Source: Anagrus nilaparvatae (lineage: Eukaryota; Arthropoda; Insecta; Hymenoptera; Mymaridae). From it: a stretch of DNA of 64,000 nt. Positions 47,747 through 58,823 of the stretch are shown here, piece by piece; positions within the stretch are counted from its first letter, which is position 1, and every line of letters begins with the position of its first letter. The stretch is taken from positions 27,566,501-27,630,500 of the forward strand of contig JAKSXM010000231.1 in NCBI GenBank assembly GCA_022575985.1, read 5' to 3'. The notes under the pieces were generated by a model. The model searched no databases, was not told the DNA's origin, and was given only the letters and a program-made list of their open reading frames with translations. The position numbers and the translations under genes were made by a program.

Positions 47747-48240
47747 GTTGCTGATTTCAAATATGAACTCAAAAAAGCATAAAACTTTATCTAGGTGTGG
47801 AAAATTGAGTTTAAAATGGGTGAATAATTTGTTTTTATAAAAGTCTTTATTTTAACTTCAAAAACTAAATCAAGGGATTTTCGAGGTTGCTGATTTCAAA
47901 TATGAAATAAATAGTCATAAAACTTCATCTAGGGGTGGAAAATTAAGGTGATAAGGGATTAAAATTCAATTTTTATAAAAAGTTTTATTTTTACTTGAAA
48001 AACTATACAGGGGATTTTTGAGGTTGCTGGTTTCAATTATGAACTTAAAAAAAGCATAAAACTCCATCTAGGGGTCAAAAAATGAGACAAAAATCAATTT
48101 TTATAAAAGGCTGTATGTTTGCTTGACAATCTGTTCGGGGGGTTTTTAAAGTTGTTAATTTCAATTATGAACTTAAATAAAAGCATAAAACTTCATATAG
48201 TGGTAGAAAATTAGGGTGAAAAGGGGTTAAAATCAATCTA
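47747..48240 (+). repeat. family I tandem repeat, four units of 128-139 bp
   Basis: Units start at 47747, 47886, 48023 and 48151 with GTTGCTGATTTCAAATATGA or a close variant. They continue AGCATAAAACTTYATCTAGG, GTGGAAAATTGAGG, TTTTTATAAAAG and CAAGGGATTTTCGAG. The fourth unit is interrupted after about 90 bases by a family B element. A further unit and a half in the opposite orientation lies at 49811-49966, beyond the B cluster. Confidence 0.75.
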
Positions 48241-48597
48241 TTTTTTAACATGCATTAACATTAACATTTTTAACATCTGAAAATCAAGGGGGGGGGGTAA
48301 AATTTGTTCGATTTAAGGGGCTGGTCAAATATTTCAGAATTAAGGGGGGGATCAAATTTATCCGATTTAAGGGAGGAAGGTCAAATGGGACTTAAAAAAA
48401 TTTCAATTTTGGGACTTAAAATAATTCGGGTTACGGACTTGTCTGGTTCAAAGGGACTTAGATTAATTTCATTTTAGGGACTTAGAATAATTTAGGTCTA
48501 GGAACTTAAAAAAATTAGAAAGCATAAGTTAAAACTGTTATAAGTCAACAAGTTCCATGCTCGTTGGATGTGTAACATACAAACCAGTTATTTTTAT
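48241..48597 (+). mobile_element. family B element interrupting the tandem repeat
   Basis: Follows TTTTTTAACATGCATTAACA and an AACATCTGAAAATCAAGGGG leader with several G runs. About seven units follow. It ends AACAAGTTCCATGCTCGTTG and ACAAACCAGTTATTTTTATT. It cuts the fourth family I unit. Confidence 0.65.
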
Positions 48598-48887
48598 TAA
48601 AATTGTAAAAAGTTTTCAATTTTAGCATTGTTTATAAAAATTTTAAACTTCATGTTTTTTTTAATTTTTAGGTTTTTTCTGGATGCAAAGATGGCAAGGA
48701 TAATAGGAACCCAGGGTAGAAATATACTTATGAAAAATGTGCAAAACTTTTTACTCTTGCTCTTTTCCCATATAATAAAAAGGATGCAGATACTTAGAAA
48801 AGAACGAAGGAAAGAATTTAGCTGTCAGGTAATTAAAGTTCTTAAAAAAATTTATCAATCACATTTAGTATAGGAAAGTACTTTTAT

Positions 48888-48980
48888 TAACATGGAACTT
48901 AAAATAATTCAGGTTCAGGCACTTAGAATAATTTTGATTTATAGACTTAGAGTAATATCGATTTAGAGATTAAAAAAATT
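48888..48980 (+). mobile_element. family B fragment
   Basis: AACATGGAACTTAAAATAAT fuses a piece of the 5' end directly to three or four 24-base units, so the leader is deleted. Between this and the previous copy lies a less biased segment (48600-48880) with an 81-codon frame (48628-48873) of no recognised family. Confidence 0.55.
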
Positions 48981-48993
48981 TTCTTTATTTAAT

Positions 48994-49810
48994 TTCAACA
49001 TAGAACATGTTTATATTGAGGGGGTACCCCAGAACTTGAATATGAAGGGAGGGTCATATTTGTCCGGTGTAACGGGGGGGGGGGGCTCAAATGAGACTTA
49101 AAATAATTTCAATTTAGGGACTTTAAAAATCAGGGCTTAGGGACTTAGAATAATGTAAATTTAGGGACTTGGAATAATATCGATTTAGGGATTTAGAATA
49201 ATTCAAATTTGGGGACTTAGAATAATTCAAGTTTAGGGACTTAGAAGAATCCGTGTTTTTGGGCTTGTAATGATTCGGGGGGACTTAGAATATTTTCGAT
49301 ATAGGGACTCAAAATAATTCAAGTTTAGGGACTTAGAAGAATTCAGGTTTAGGGACTTAAAATGATTTCGATTTAGGGACTTAGAATATTTTTGATTTAG
49401 GGACTCAAAATAATTCAAGTTTAGGGACTTAGAAGAATCCGTGTTTTTGGACTTGTAATGATGCGGGGGGCTTAGAATATTTTCGATATAGGGACTCAGA
49501 ATAATTCAAGTTTAGAGAATAGAAGAATCCGGGTTTAGAGACTTAAAATAGTTTCGATTTAGGGACTTGGAATAATTCGGTTTTAGGGACTTTCGAGGGA
49601 CTTAGAATAATTGTGATTTAGGGACCTAGAATAATACGCATTTAGGGAATCAGAATAGTTTGGGTTTAGAATCTTAACATTTAGTAAAGGTGATAATTAA
49701 AAATTATAAAAATAGCAAATTTTATTGTAATTTGTATGTCTATGCTCAGCTGTAAGTAAACATGTTCCATGCATTTTGGTTGTGTTTACATAAACCGGTT
49801 ATAATTTTTT
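48994..49810 (+). mobile_element. family B element, longest array, both ends present
   Basis: Starts TTCAACATAGAACATGTTTA, with leader GGGGGTACCCCAGAACTTGA and a 12-base G run (49074-49085). Roughly 25 copies of the 24-base unit AGGGACTTAGAATAATTCAAGTTT follow. The 3' block AGTAAAGGTGATAATTAAAA leads to GTAAACATGTTCCATGCATT, the hairpin GGTTGTGTTTACATAAACC and GGTTATAATTTTTT. A larger repeat of about 188 bp is superimposed (TTAGAAGAATCCGTGTTTTT at 49241 and 49429). The minus-strand frame 49233-49418 is a translation of the units, 8 residues per repeat. Confidence 0.8.
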
Positions 49811-49966
49811 GATTTGATATTTGAAATCAACAACCTAGAAAACCACATAAAGTCTTATAAAAATTTATTTTCACCCATTTTCACCCCAATTTTCCGCCCC
49901 TAGATGAAATTTTATAATTTTTCTGCGTTTATATTTGAAATTAGTAACCTAAAAAATCCCAGGTAC
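49811..49966 (-). repeat. family I units in inverted orientation
   Basis: The reverse complement reads GTTGTTGATTTCAAATATCA, then CCCCTAGATG/CATCTAGGGG and GGGTGAAAATGGGTG-type blocks, as in 47747-48240. A second partial unit starts with ATATTTGAAATTAGTAACCT near 49933. Family I thus flanks the B cluster on both sides but in opposite orientation. Confidence 0.65.
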
Positions 49967-49969
49967 TAG

Positions 49970-52095
49970 TTAGAGAAAAAAATACATTATTTTACGAAAA
50001 GTAAATAGGGGTAGAATCGCTTGTTTTTCAAGTTTCTACCCCATGTAGACATTTTCTGAGGGGTTTTTGGTAAAAAATTATTCAAAAAAAGAATTACTCA
50101 ATAATAATTTATGAAAATCTAAGCTAGTAGTAATCCAGTGGCATGTTTTAGCTGTCTGATTCCTGCTACATCATTAACCTGAAGAAATAACAATAAAAAA
50201 ATTAAATTTTGAAGACCAGGTAAATGATTAGTAGATTCTAAACAGATTTTAACTAAATTATAAACATGATAATTTAGACCCGATTTCAACAAGACTGAAT
50301 TTTTCCCTTTGTAATAATGTAAAAAAAATTATATTGGTTTAAATTTAAAAAAAAGTCAATTGAAAATACTTAAAACAAAAAGACAATCATTAATTAATCT
50401 TTGAATTGTATAAGACATTAAAAATAAAACGTCAATGTTAGAAAATAAATATAATTATTTATTTATTCAATTTATTTAAAAAGCTTTTATATATATAAAA
50501 CATTTATTACATTGAGCTTTAAGAAGTAATTAGATTTTCCAGAAAAAAAAATACTAAAACCAGACATCGCATAACGTAATAAAAAATTTTTTGTAACTTT
50601 AAAAATTATTTATTCTATTAAAAAAAATTTTTACAACTTTTATTTTATAACATAAAAAATAAAAAATTAGGTTTAAAAAAAAAAAATTATTGACACTTAA
50701 AAGTTTACATCTCATAAATTTTATTTTTTATTAGTACATAGCTAAAAAAAAAAATATTTTTTTAATTATATAAATAAAAAATTATAATTACATATGTTAA
50801 AATACATACACAGTTTATTTAATTCATCAGTGTAAGTACAGTAAAGGTTTTTTGGTCTAAAAACATATATATATGGTATATAGTTCATGTCAACATACAT
50901 TTATAGCTTTGTTTTAACGTTTCCTTTTGCAAGCAGGATAATATGTTAAGGCATAGTATGTATATGTAGATATTATTTTACATACTTATACTTGCATGAA
51001 CTGTTTTATTATCATGATTTTCGCATATGTGTGTGGCTTTAAAATGATAATAAGCTAAGATATTAACCTCATGTTGCACATAGTTACGACAACGATGTTA
51101 TGTAATGTACGAAATTTTATATTTATTTTGTTTTAAAAAAACAAATTTGATTTTTATCAGTTTTTTTCGTTAAAACTATAAATTTAAATATTCAATAATA
51201 CAGATTTTTAGATTCTGTAGTACTTTCTTATTTATTTAATAAAAGCTTGAGTATTAAATAATTCTTTAATTGATATACTATATTTGAATAAGAAAATTAA
51301 CATGTTCTAAAGAACAGTAATTTGTTTAGCAAATTTACTCGAATAGTAATCTTTTACTCTATATTTATTACTGAATATAAACCGAAAACTGAACATTATA
51401 CGAGGCACGCTATGACCATTATAAGACATAAAGGATATACATCAAACTGTTTTAGAATTATTTTATCGTGTATACATACTCTAGATTTATTTCAGATATG
51501 AAATTTGCATTTCTATATTTTCCATTCAATAATTATATTTTAGATCTTTATGGTTTTGGGACGAATTTTAAGAAAATGCGAGATTGAAGTACGAGTTTGT
51601 TTGATTATATTGTTGAATTTATAAATTCGGTTCTTAGTTGTCGTTAAAACTTTTTAATAATTCTTTTATACGAGTCTGTATAGCTTTTACTGTTGCTTAA
51701 AAAAATAGGTGCTTGTAGCAAAAAATTGCATACTATATTAAAAAAATTGGATACTATACCTAAATATTCGTACGCATAAATAAAAATTTTGTTTCACTAC
51801 AAAAACGACATGAGATTTTCTCAGATACTTCTAAATTTTCATTAGAACTAAAGTTTTTTCAATTTTACTGCAATTTTTTAAAATGTATCTTAAAAAAAAG
51901 AAAATCTTGAGTATTTATTACAAGCCATATTTTTTATAAGTACCAACGATTAAATAAAACATGGCTCTTTATTTTTATAACCATATATACTTACACTTTA
52001 GAACTTACTTTTCAAGTATCAATAAAAATTGTCTTCTCGCAATGAAAATGACTACAGAACACTATAAACATAAGAGAGTGCCGAATAATTAAATA
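49970..52095. other. A+T-rich stretch, no gene seen
   Basis: A+T-rich with a slightly less biased part at 50.87-51.12 kb. No repeat family or open frame was recognised. Confidence 0.5.
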
Positions 52096-52098
52096 AAG

Positions 52099-52175
52099 AG
52101 CAGGTCGTAGTCCGGGGGGTAGCATCTTGCCTCGTATTTGCGGGGTCCAGTGTTCGATTCCCTGTTATAATAGCT
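52099..52175 (+). pseudogene. tRNA-like Pol III relic, copy 2
   Basis: CAGGTCGTAGTCCGGGGGGTAGCATCTTGCCTC aligns with 40313 onward (here in two parts: CAGGTCGTAGTCCGGGG and GGTAGCATCTTGCCTC). GGTCCAGTGTTCGATTCCCTG is the B-box region, shared almost exactly over 18 bases. A run of seven T follows within 15 bases, as in copy 1. The anticodon region is altered (CTCGTATTTGCG). It is not a folding tRNA gene; it is more likely a Pol III-derived retrocopy or SINE head. Confidence 0.58.
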
Positions 52176-52461
52176 ATTTTTTTCACTAAGAGAGTATTGC
52201 AAATTAATTTTTTTGGTATTCTGATTATGAATTTGTTAGGTCCCTTTTCCGAAAAATGGTGACGTGTTTCCCTCTATAACCAACTGAGGACATTATAAGC
52301 TATTCTTTTAATGCCTCGAGTTCCTGTAACCAAATAATGTTTACCTAACCAAGAGCAGATACATGTTTTCTGAGACGCTGATTATAAAAATAATGGTACT
52401 TTTTCCAGAAAATGGTCAGTTTCTCCGTTGTAGTCCATTTTTAGCAATTTTTTTAGCATTA

Positions 52462-53175
52462 ACATGAAACATGTTTATAAGGAGGAGGTACTTCAGAACT
52501 TGAAAATTAAGGGGTCGGGTTAAATTTGTCCTATTAAAGAGGGGGAGGGGTCAAATTAGACTTAGAATAATTAGGAGTTTTTGAAAAATCTGAGCTTAAG
52601 GACTTAGGATAAAAATTTATAACCGGTTTGTGTAACTACACAACCAACGAGTGGAGCATGTTCACTCATAACAGTAATAAATCCAAAAACCGAAATTACA
52701 ATAAATCCTGAAATAGTATATACTATCCTAAGTCCGTAAACTTAAAGTATTCTAAGTTGTTGTTATCAGGGCCTGATCAGTGCCTGATCAAATCCTGATT
52801 CCCACTTCAAATTATTCTAAGTCCCTAAATCGAAAATATTCAAAGTCCATTTCACCCCCCCCCCCTAAAACGTTACTTTTTCACCCCCCCCCCCCCCGCC
52901 GAGCCAAACTTTTTCAAATACCCCATCCAATGAATACATGTTTATGAACTTGGAATAATTTTGATTTAGGGACCTTTAATAATACGCGTTTAGGGAATCA
53001 AAATATTTAGGGTTTAGAATCTTAACAGCTAGTAAGGTGATAATTGCAAATTGTAAAATTAGAAAATTGTATTGTAACATTGTGTAAAATTTGTATTATA
53101 CCTAATCCTCAGCTGTAAGTAAACATGTTCCAAACATTTAGGTTGTGTTTACACAAACCGCTTATAAGTTTTTTG
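52462..53175. mobile_element. nested family B elements: minus-strand copy inside plus-strand copy
   Basis: The outer plus-strand copy starts TTAACATGAAACATGTTTAT (about 52463), with its leader and first units up to GACTTAGGAT (about 52610). It resumes with GGAATAATTTTGATTTAGGG (about 52953) and ends with the hairpin and AAACCGCTTATAAGTTTTTT (53175). Between them lies a minus-strand copy of the second subfamily (about 52612-52935), from AAATTTATAACCGGTTTGTG to CAAATACCCCATCCAATGAA, with 11- and 14-base C runs. Nesting shows the second subfamily moved after the first was in place. Confidence 0.72.
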
Positions 53176-53384
53176 TATTCTACTAACAAAAGTTCCCTAT
53201 ATCATAGGTAATTATGTTTTTTGATCTATATGTTACAAGAATGTTGGTAATTTATTAGTTGTTCCACCAATTTGAGGAAATTTTGGCTACTTTAAATGTT
53301 CCGAATTCTGAATTGGGTTGTGAGTATCTTGCTGTACTCGGATTTTAAGTAAGAATCATCCTATTTAGATTTTTATCGTTTAAA

Positions 53385-53824
53385 AGAAAAAAAAATAGAA
53401 ATTTTTTGAAAAATTAGTAGATTTTCAAAAGAAAAAAGAAATTTTTTGAAAAATTAGTAGATTTTCAAAAAATTTTGTAAATATTCGATAAAAATCGTAA
53501 ATTTACTAAATTTAGTATGTTATCGAAAAATTCGAGAATTCTCTATTTTTTTTGTGAATTTACGAAAAAAGTTGTAAATTCTCAACTATTTTTCGTAAAT
53601 TTACAATTATTTTTTGAAAATTTTCGAAAAAAAATTGTAAATTATCAATTTTTCTTGCGAATTCACAACAAAAAATAGAGATTACTCGAATTTTTTGTTA
53701 ATATACTAAATTTTGTAATTATACGATTTTTTTTCGAACATTTACAAATTTTTTCGAAAATTTACTAATTTTTCGAAAATGTTCTAATTTTTTTGTTAAT
53801 ATAAGAAAGTTACTTTTTACAGTG
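53385..53824 (-). mobile_element. family F element, minus strand
   Basis: Made of variations on TTTACTAATTTTTCGAAAA and GTAAATTTTCGAAAAAA in both orientations. The terminal sequence ATATAAGAAAGTTACTTTTT then ACAGTG at 53824 is the inverted form of the start of 60898. A 40-base direct duplication lies at its left side (ATTTTTTGAAAAATTAGTAG at 53401 and 53441). The left limit is uncertain. Confidence 0.6.
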
Positions 53825-53991
53825 TGGACTTCAAATTATTCTAAACTTCTAATCTAAAAATATCATAAAAAATATCAAAAAGTCCATTTCACCCCCCTCC
53901 CCTAAAAACATCAATATTTCACCCCCCTGCCGAGCCAAACTTTTTCAAATACCCCATCCAATGAACATGTTCGAAACATGTTCCATGTTAA
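53825..53991 (-). mobile_element. family B second-subfamily 5' half, minus strand
   Basis: GACTTCAAATTATTCTAAAC, CCATTTCACCCCCCTCCCC and CGAGCCAAACTTTTTCAAAT lead to ACCCCATCCAATGAACATGT. The end TTCCATGTTAA is preceded by a short duplication of CATGTTCSAAACATGTTCC type. It abuts the family F element exactly at the latter's CAGTG end, so F probably inserted into this copy. Confidence 0.62.
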
Positions 53992-54430
53992 AAAAAAAAT
54001 TCGGCAGTCACAAGAGGATTTTTTTAAAGCATGGCCTTTTTTATAAAATTGTCTGTTTTTCCGCTGTAGCACATTTTAGGTAGGTATTTTAGGCAATTCT
54101 ATTCGTATTTCGAGTACTTGTAGCAAAAAAAATTAATCATTACCTTCAACAATTTTGTTTTTTGGTACTTAGATTACGAAAATGTTGGTTCTAGCGCCTA
54201 AAAATTTATAGTTTTCCCCTACGGTCCTTTTTAAGGCTTGGAATAATAGAATAATAAATTAAAATAATGGCTAAAATTCGTCTAAATTAGGCGGAACACA
54301 GAACCATTTTCCCGAAAAAGTACCAACACAATTGCATTCAGCAAAGCAAAAAACTAAAGTTGCAAACGTCTTAATGTCAATAAAAAAAAACTTGTTTTTA
54401 AATTTTAGCTTAAAAAAAAAAGTATTGAAG
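53992..54430. other. stretch with weak motif relatives, no gene seen
   Basis: TACTTAGATTACGAAAATGT (about 54177) followed by CCCCTACGGTCCTTTTTAAG resembles the dispersed ACGAAT motif with its usual GGTCC neighbour. Otherwise unremarkable. Confidence 0.35.
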
Positions 54431-54435
54431 GGGTA

Positions 54436-54728
54436 TAATTCAATTTAAGTCAGCCCAAATGAAACCAGGCGAAATTTTACACTTGTTTTGTTTTCACCAT
54501 AACAAATGCATATTTCAAATACGGCATTCGCTAACCTGTCTGGAGAGGGTAATTTAACGCAATAACTGTTCCAAAAATTAAATTTACTGGGCTAAAATAC
54601 CTTCAGATTCACTCCTTTGAACGGGTTCTCGTAGGTCATGTTTGAAATATACGTTTGTTATGGTGAAAAGAAAACATGTGTAAAATTTGGCCTGATTTCT
54701 TTTAGGTCACCTGGGTGATTTAAATTAG
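54436..54728. mobile_element. family K foldback element
   Basis: GAAATTTTACACTTGTTTTG, TTCACCATAACAAATGCATA and TTTCAAATACGGC in the left arm recur inverted in the right arm as ATGTTTGAAATATACGTTTG, TTATGGTGAAAAGAAAACAT and GTGTAAAATTTGGCCTGATT. Outer words ACCAGG/CCTGATTTC and AATTTAAG/GATTTAAATT continue the match. A third, diverged arm lies at 54958-55020 (GTAAAAGTTTAACCTGGTTT, CACCCGGGTGAGTTT). Confidence 0.68.
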
Positions 54729-54729
54729 G

Positions 54730-57700
54730 GAGGGGGTTATCCCCTTGGGACAATGGAGCATTGGCAAAAAAAAATATCCAAACGCTACAGGCGGTTTATT
54801 AAAGAACTAAATTTTTCCTATATCTAATACACCGCTTGACTGCGCCATTACTCCGCTTGTCGTCGCCATTTTTGTACATAAGTGCCGAATTTGTCATTTT
54901 ACGATGGTAGTTTTTTTTCCAATAGGCTAAACTTTGGGTATATTAACAAAAAGCTTTGTAGAATAAAGTGTAAAAGTTTAACCTGGTTTTAAGAGCCACC
55001 CGGGTGAGTTTCCGAAACTAGCAGGTTTTCCATTCGTATAATGGATTCATGACCAAAGGTCTAAAAATTTGTTATCTTGGTGACTAGGTGGTATCTGAGA
55101 CCATCCAAGTTGTTTTCTAAAAGTCGCCAAAATTTTGATGGGCTGCCTATACATTTAAGCTAACTGTGATTAAAATTTTCAATAAATTGATTCAGTTCAG
55201 AAATTTAAAATAAAAGAAACTATATCATACTTACTACTCTTTTAAAATCTATAATTTTATGAAAAAAATTATTTTCTTCATATCTATAAAATTTCTACTA
55301 CATCATGAACTATATTATAAAAAAGTAACTGTTTTATTAATATTATATGTGAAAATCGTCTTGTTTTATGTATTATAAATAAATATATAAGAAAAATAAA
55401 ATACATATAGTGAAAAAAGTAAATAAAATAAATATAAACATGCAAAAAAAAAAAAAAAAATAAGTAAATAAAAAAAAATAGAGTTTGAAGTAAAAGTTTG
55501 TTATAGTTACTTACGTACATACATAGAAGAAGACATAATACTAGTAGGTGGAAGAAGTAGTAGTAGAAGTAGACTTTCATACGTATGAAGAAGAAATGAA
55601 GAAGATAGAACATGTTTTTTTTTTGCGATACCGTCTCAAAAAATGTCAACGTTTATAATATATCCGAAAAAAAAAAAAAAACTTACCGAACCCGATATAT
55701 GTGATAAAAGAAAAGGTATTGATAGGCTATCTTTTATTTTTTATTTTTTATATTACGTGTAAATGGTAAAATCAATAAACTGTACGATATACGAAATGCA
55801 AAATAATAATAATAATAAAAACTACATATGAATAATTGAGCTTGGCCGATGAAGCTTTTTTTGTAAAGTCCGGATTTACTTGATTCTTTTTAGCTATTGG
55901 AAAATTTTATATAAAAAATGTATAATGAAATATTCGTCCGCTAATCTTCTTTTTTTACTACGTACACGTTTTTGAATATAAAAAAAAAATTTTTTTTTTT
56001 TAAATATTTTCCGTTAGTTTTGTTAGATATTCTAAATAAATGTACAGCTGTCAGAGCGTAAAAAAATGTTTATATTTTTTTATTTTTATAAAAAAAAAAA
56101 TAAAAAGAAAAAAAAAAACCTTATGTATTTTACTGCATAAAAGTTGACGTGATAAAACAACAAGGGTATAAAATAATGTTCATCGGCGTGAAAATTGTCG
56201 CGCTAAAGCTATAATGTTTAGTCCGAGTTTAAGAGAAAAATAGATCAAGATGTTATAGAATAAAAATATTTACAGAAAAATAAAAAAATAATATCTATAA
56301 GAAAGTTTTTTGAAGAAAATGTTTTTTTTTGTTTTTGTGTGATATGATATTTTTTTTTCCTTTATATAATTTAATTTATTTTTTTTTGAAGTTCGTACCT
56401 TATAGCCACTGAGTAGAGTGTCTCTGTAAATTAAATAATAAAAATATATAAATTATATTTTATTACGAATGTTAACCTTTTTTTTTAATAATTTAAAAAA
56501 GTTTTTAGGAATCAAAAGTTATTAAGTTCAAAAATTAAATTACAATTTTTTCTAAAAATGCTTTTATATCGATTAATTGGTCAATAAAAATTAGAATTTC
56601 ATATTACTATTAAAAAAAATCAATTTTTAGAAATAAATAATTATTGGACTATTTAGGGCAGCACTGAAATGAGAAGTGCACATAATATTTTTCATGGCTA
56701 AAGAAAAATAAAATCCATCTGATGATTTAATAAAATTTCCTATCATAAATATGAAGTCAAAGCTTTATTTCATAAAAATTTAGTAGTAAATAAAAAAAAA
56801 AAAATAATATAAACCTTTTTGTTCCTCGCCTCCCCGTTTGTAATATCCTCAGATTTTTTTATTATTCGCTGTATATTAAAAGAGAATTTTAATAAAAATT
56901 TATATCAATTTATTAACAAACAAAAATTTTATTGTACTGTATATTAGCCTGGTGGTTGATTTTCAAAACGATTTTGGAATCTTTGGAATTTTAAGATAAG
57001 ATAACTCTTAAAAAGTTTGTGGTTACAGTTTACCACATTAAAATTACTTAAATTTAACTAGAATTTATTAGGTTACTAAGGAGTTTTTTGTTTAAAATAT
57101 CATTGAAGAAGTAAACATTAAATTTTCTAAACGATTAATTACACAAGTAAAAAATAACTACTAAATTATATAATTTAAATAAAGTTTTTTAAAATACAAG
57201 CAGTAGGGGAGGGTCCTTTAAAAATTCATTAATGATGAATTCTTTTTCTGTATAATGATTAAAAACTTTATTATTATAATAATTGCAAGTAATGTAGAAA
57301 ATTTCAATCAAAAGGTATTTTTTTGCTCAGAATAAGAAAAACTAAATTTTAGCTTGTTTTGTACTAGTATCTGAGGTTTACATTTTAAGCAATAAATATT
57401 TTTGAAAGAACGATATTAGAAAAAGTTTTGTTTTTTTGACTTAAGCAAACATTCTTTATGAAGTTTTTAACTATTTTATTAATTAATATATTGAAATTTT
57501 TTCAAAAAATGCAATAATAAAACTTACTTTTGAATCCCTAATTTTGCGCAACGTGCTTTAGCATAGGATTGCAAACATAACCTAGAAATTTCAGCTATTA
57601 TACAAGCAACTGTATACGTAAATTTTTAACGCGAAATCTTCAATAAATAATAAATATCAATAGTTTTATTGATTTACATTAATATTTTTGCGAAATAAAT

Positions 57701-58820
57701 GTTATAGTGTATTTAAAACATGCGCAGAATTAGGAACTTTGCTGCCTAATTCTTCGCGTTTCAGAGGCCTTCCTTTTTGTGTAATAAATAATTTGTGCTT
57801 AAAAAAATTAAAAAATTAATTGATTTTATTTGTAGTCAAGGGTTCAATGAATAGATTTTAAAAAAAACATTTCATTTAAGCCAATTTAGTAAGTCAATAT
57901 CAGTGATCGAGTTCGAAGTGCACAGAATTACGGAATACTCCCCTAGTTTATGCAAAAATCTTTAACTAAACTTTTATTCAACAATCTAAGAAATTTTAGT
58001 AAAACTTAATACATATACGACTGATTGAATCAAAGTTAAATTTAAAAAAAAATTTTCTTTCTAATTCAGACACCTAAAAATTTGAAAACAATGACCTGCC
58101 TAATATAAATTTATATTTCTCATAAACTAACACTCCTATAGTACAAAAATAAAAAAATAAAATCCTTTTTTTTAGTTCTATGTTGATTAAAAACTTAAGT
58201 ATTTACAGAGAGTTGCTTTTTGCAAAGAAAAAAAGATTCTAAAAAAAGAATAAATATAAATTACTTTAATTAATAAATACATTACACGAAATGAAAATTT
58301 TCTTTTATTTTTTTTTTAATCTTATAATATAAAACTTTATAGAAGTCTTCATTTTTTATTAAATAATTAATTATATACCTTAAAGTAAGAATTTTCAAGT
58401 ACTGCTGTATCTTTAAAATTAAGGTAAGAAGAAAATTCAAAGACAGAATATTTTATATTTAATATAAAGGTCAATATAATAAATTTAACAAAAAAATTCG
58501 CTACTCGAATCTTTTTTTATTTTTTTCTTTAATTAGAAAAATTATATTTTGTAAAAAATTTATCCTTATTATGTAAATAAATTCTTTTTTTTTTTTAATA
58601 AGAAAATTACAGCTTTGTTATTACAAAATAATAAATATATAAATACGTTTTCACTTATATGGGTAAAAATATCAATTACTACAAGTCTAAGTTAATTAAA
58701 ACGTTTTTTAACTAATATGTATAAAGAAGTAAAAATAATTTTTCGTTGACCGTAATTGGAGCTGAACTTATTTAAAAAATACCCATTTTTATTCCTTATT
58801 CTACTTTTTAATGAAAACTA
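54730..58820. other. A+T-rich stretch, no gene seen
   Basis: After a less biased block (54.73-55.15 kb, with TACACCGCTTGACTGCGCC) the sequence is A+T-rich with many homopolymers. It has an (AAT)n tract at 55802-55817. The 121-codon minus-strand frame at 55284-55649 consists mainly of Phe, Tyr, Leu and Ile runs from A/T tracts. I see no gene. Confidence 0.5.
57722..57757. repeat. short GC-closed hairpin
   Basis: GCGCAGAATTAGG (57722-57734) pairs with CCTAATTCTTCGC (57745-57757), with one mismatch and a 10-base loop. This is stronger than the background. It might be a transcript terminator-like or RNA-processing structure, or the remains of an inverted repeat. Confidence 0.4.
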
Positions 58821-58823
58821 TAG

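Noticed and set aside
49233..49418. Open frame with an 8-residue repeat in the 24 bp array
   Set aside because: 24 is a multiple of three, so any stop-free phase stays open. Other family B copies are frameshifted, and no common start or end exists.
48994..49810. CRISPR-like array of spaced repeats
   Set aside because: Units are contiguous and diverged with no unique spacers; the context is eukaryotic and there are no cas genes.
55284..55649. 121-codon minus-strand open frame with apparent membrane segments
   Set aside because: The hydrophobic runs come from long A and T homopolymers on the other strand; the composition is that of random A+T-rich sequence.
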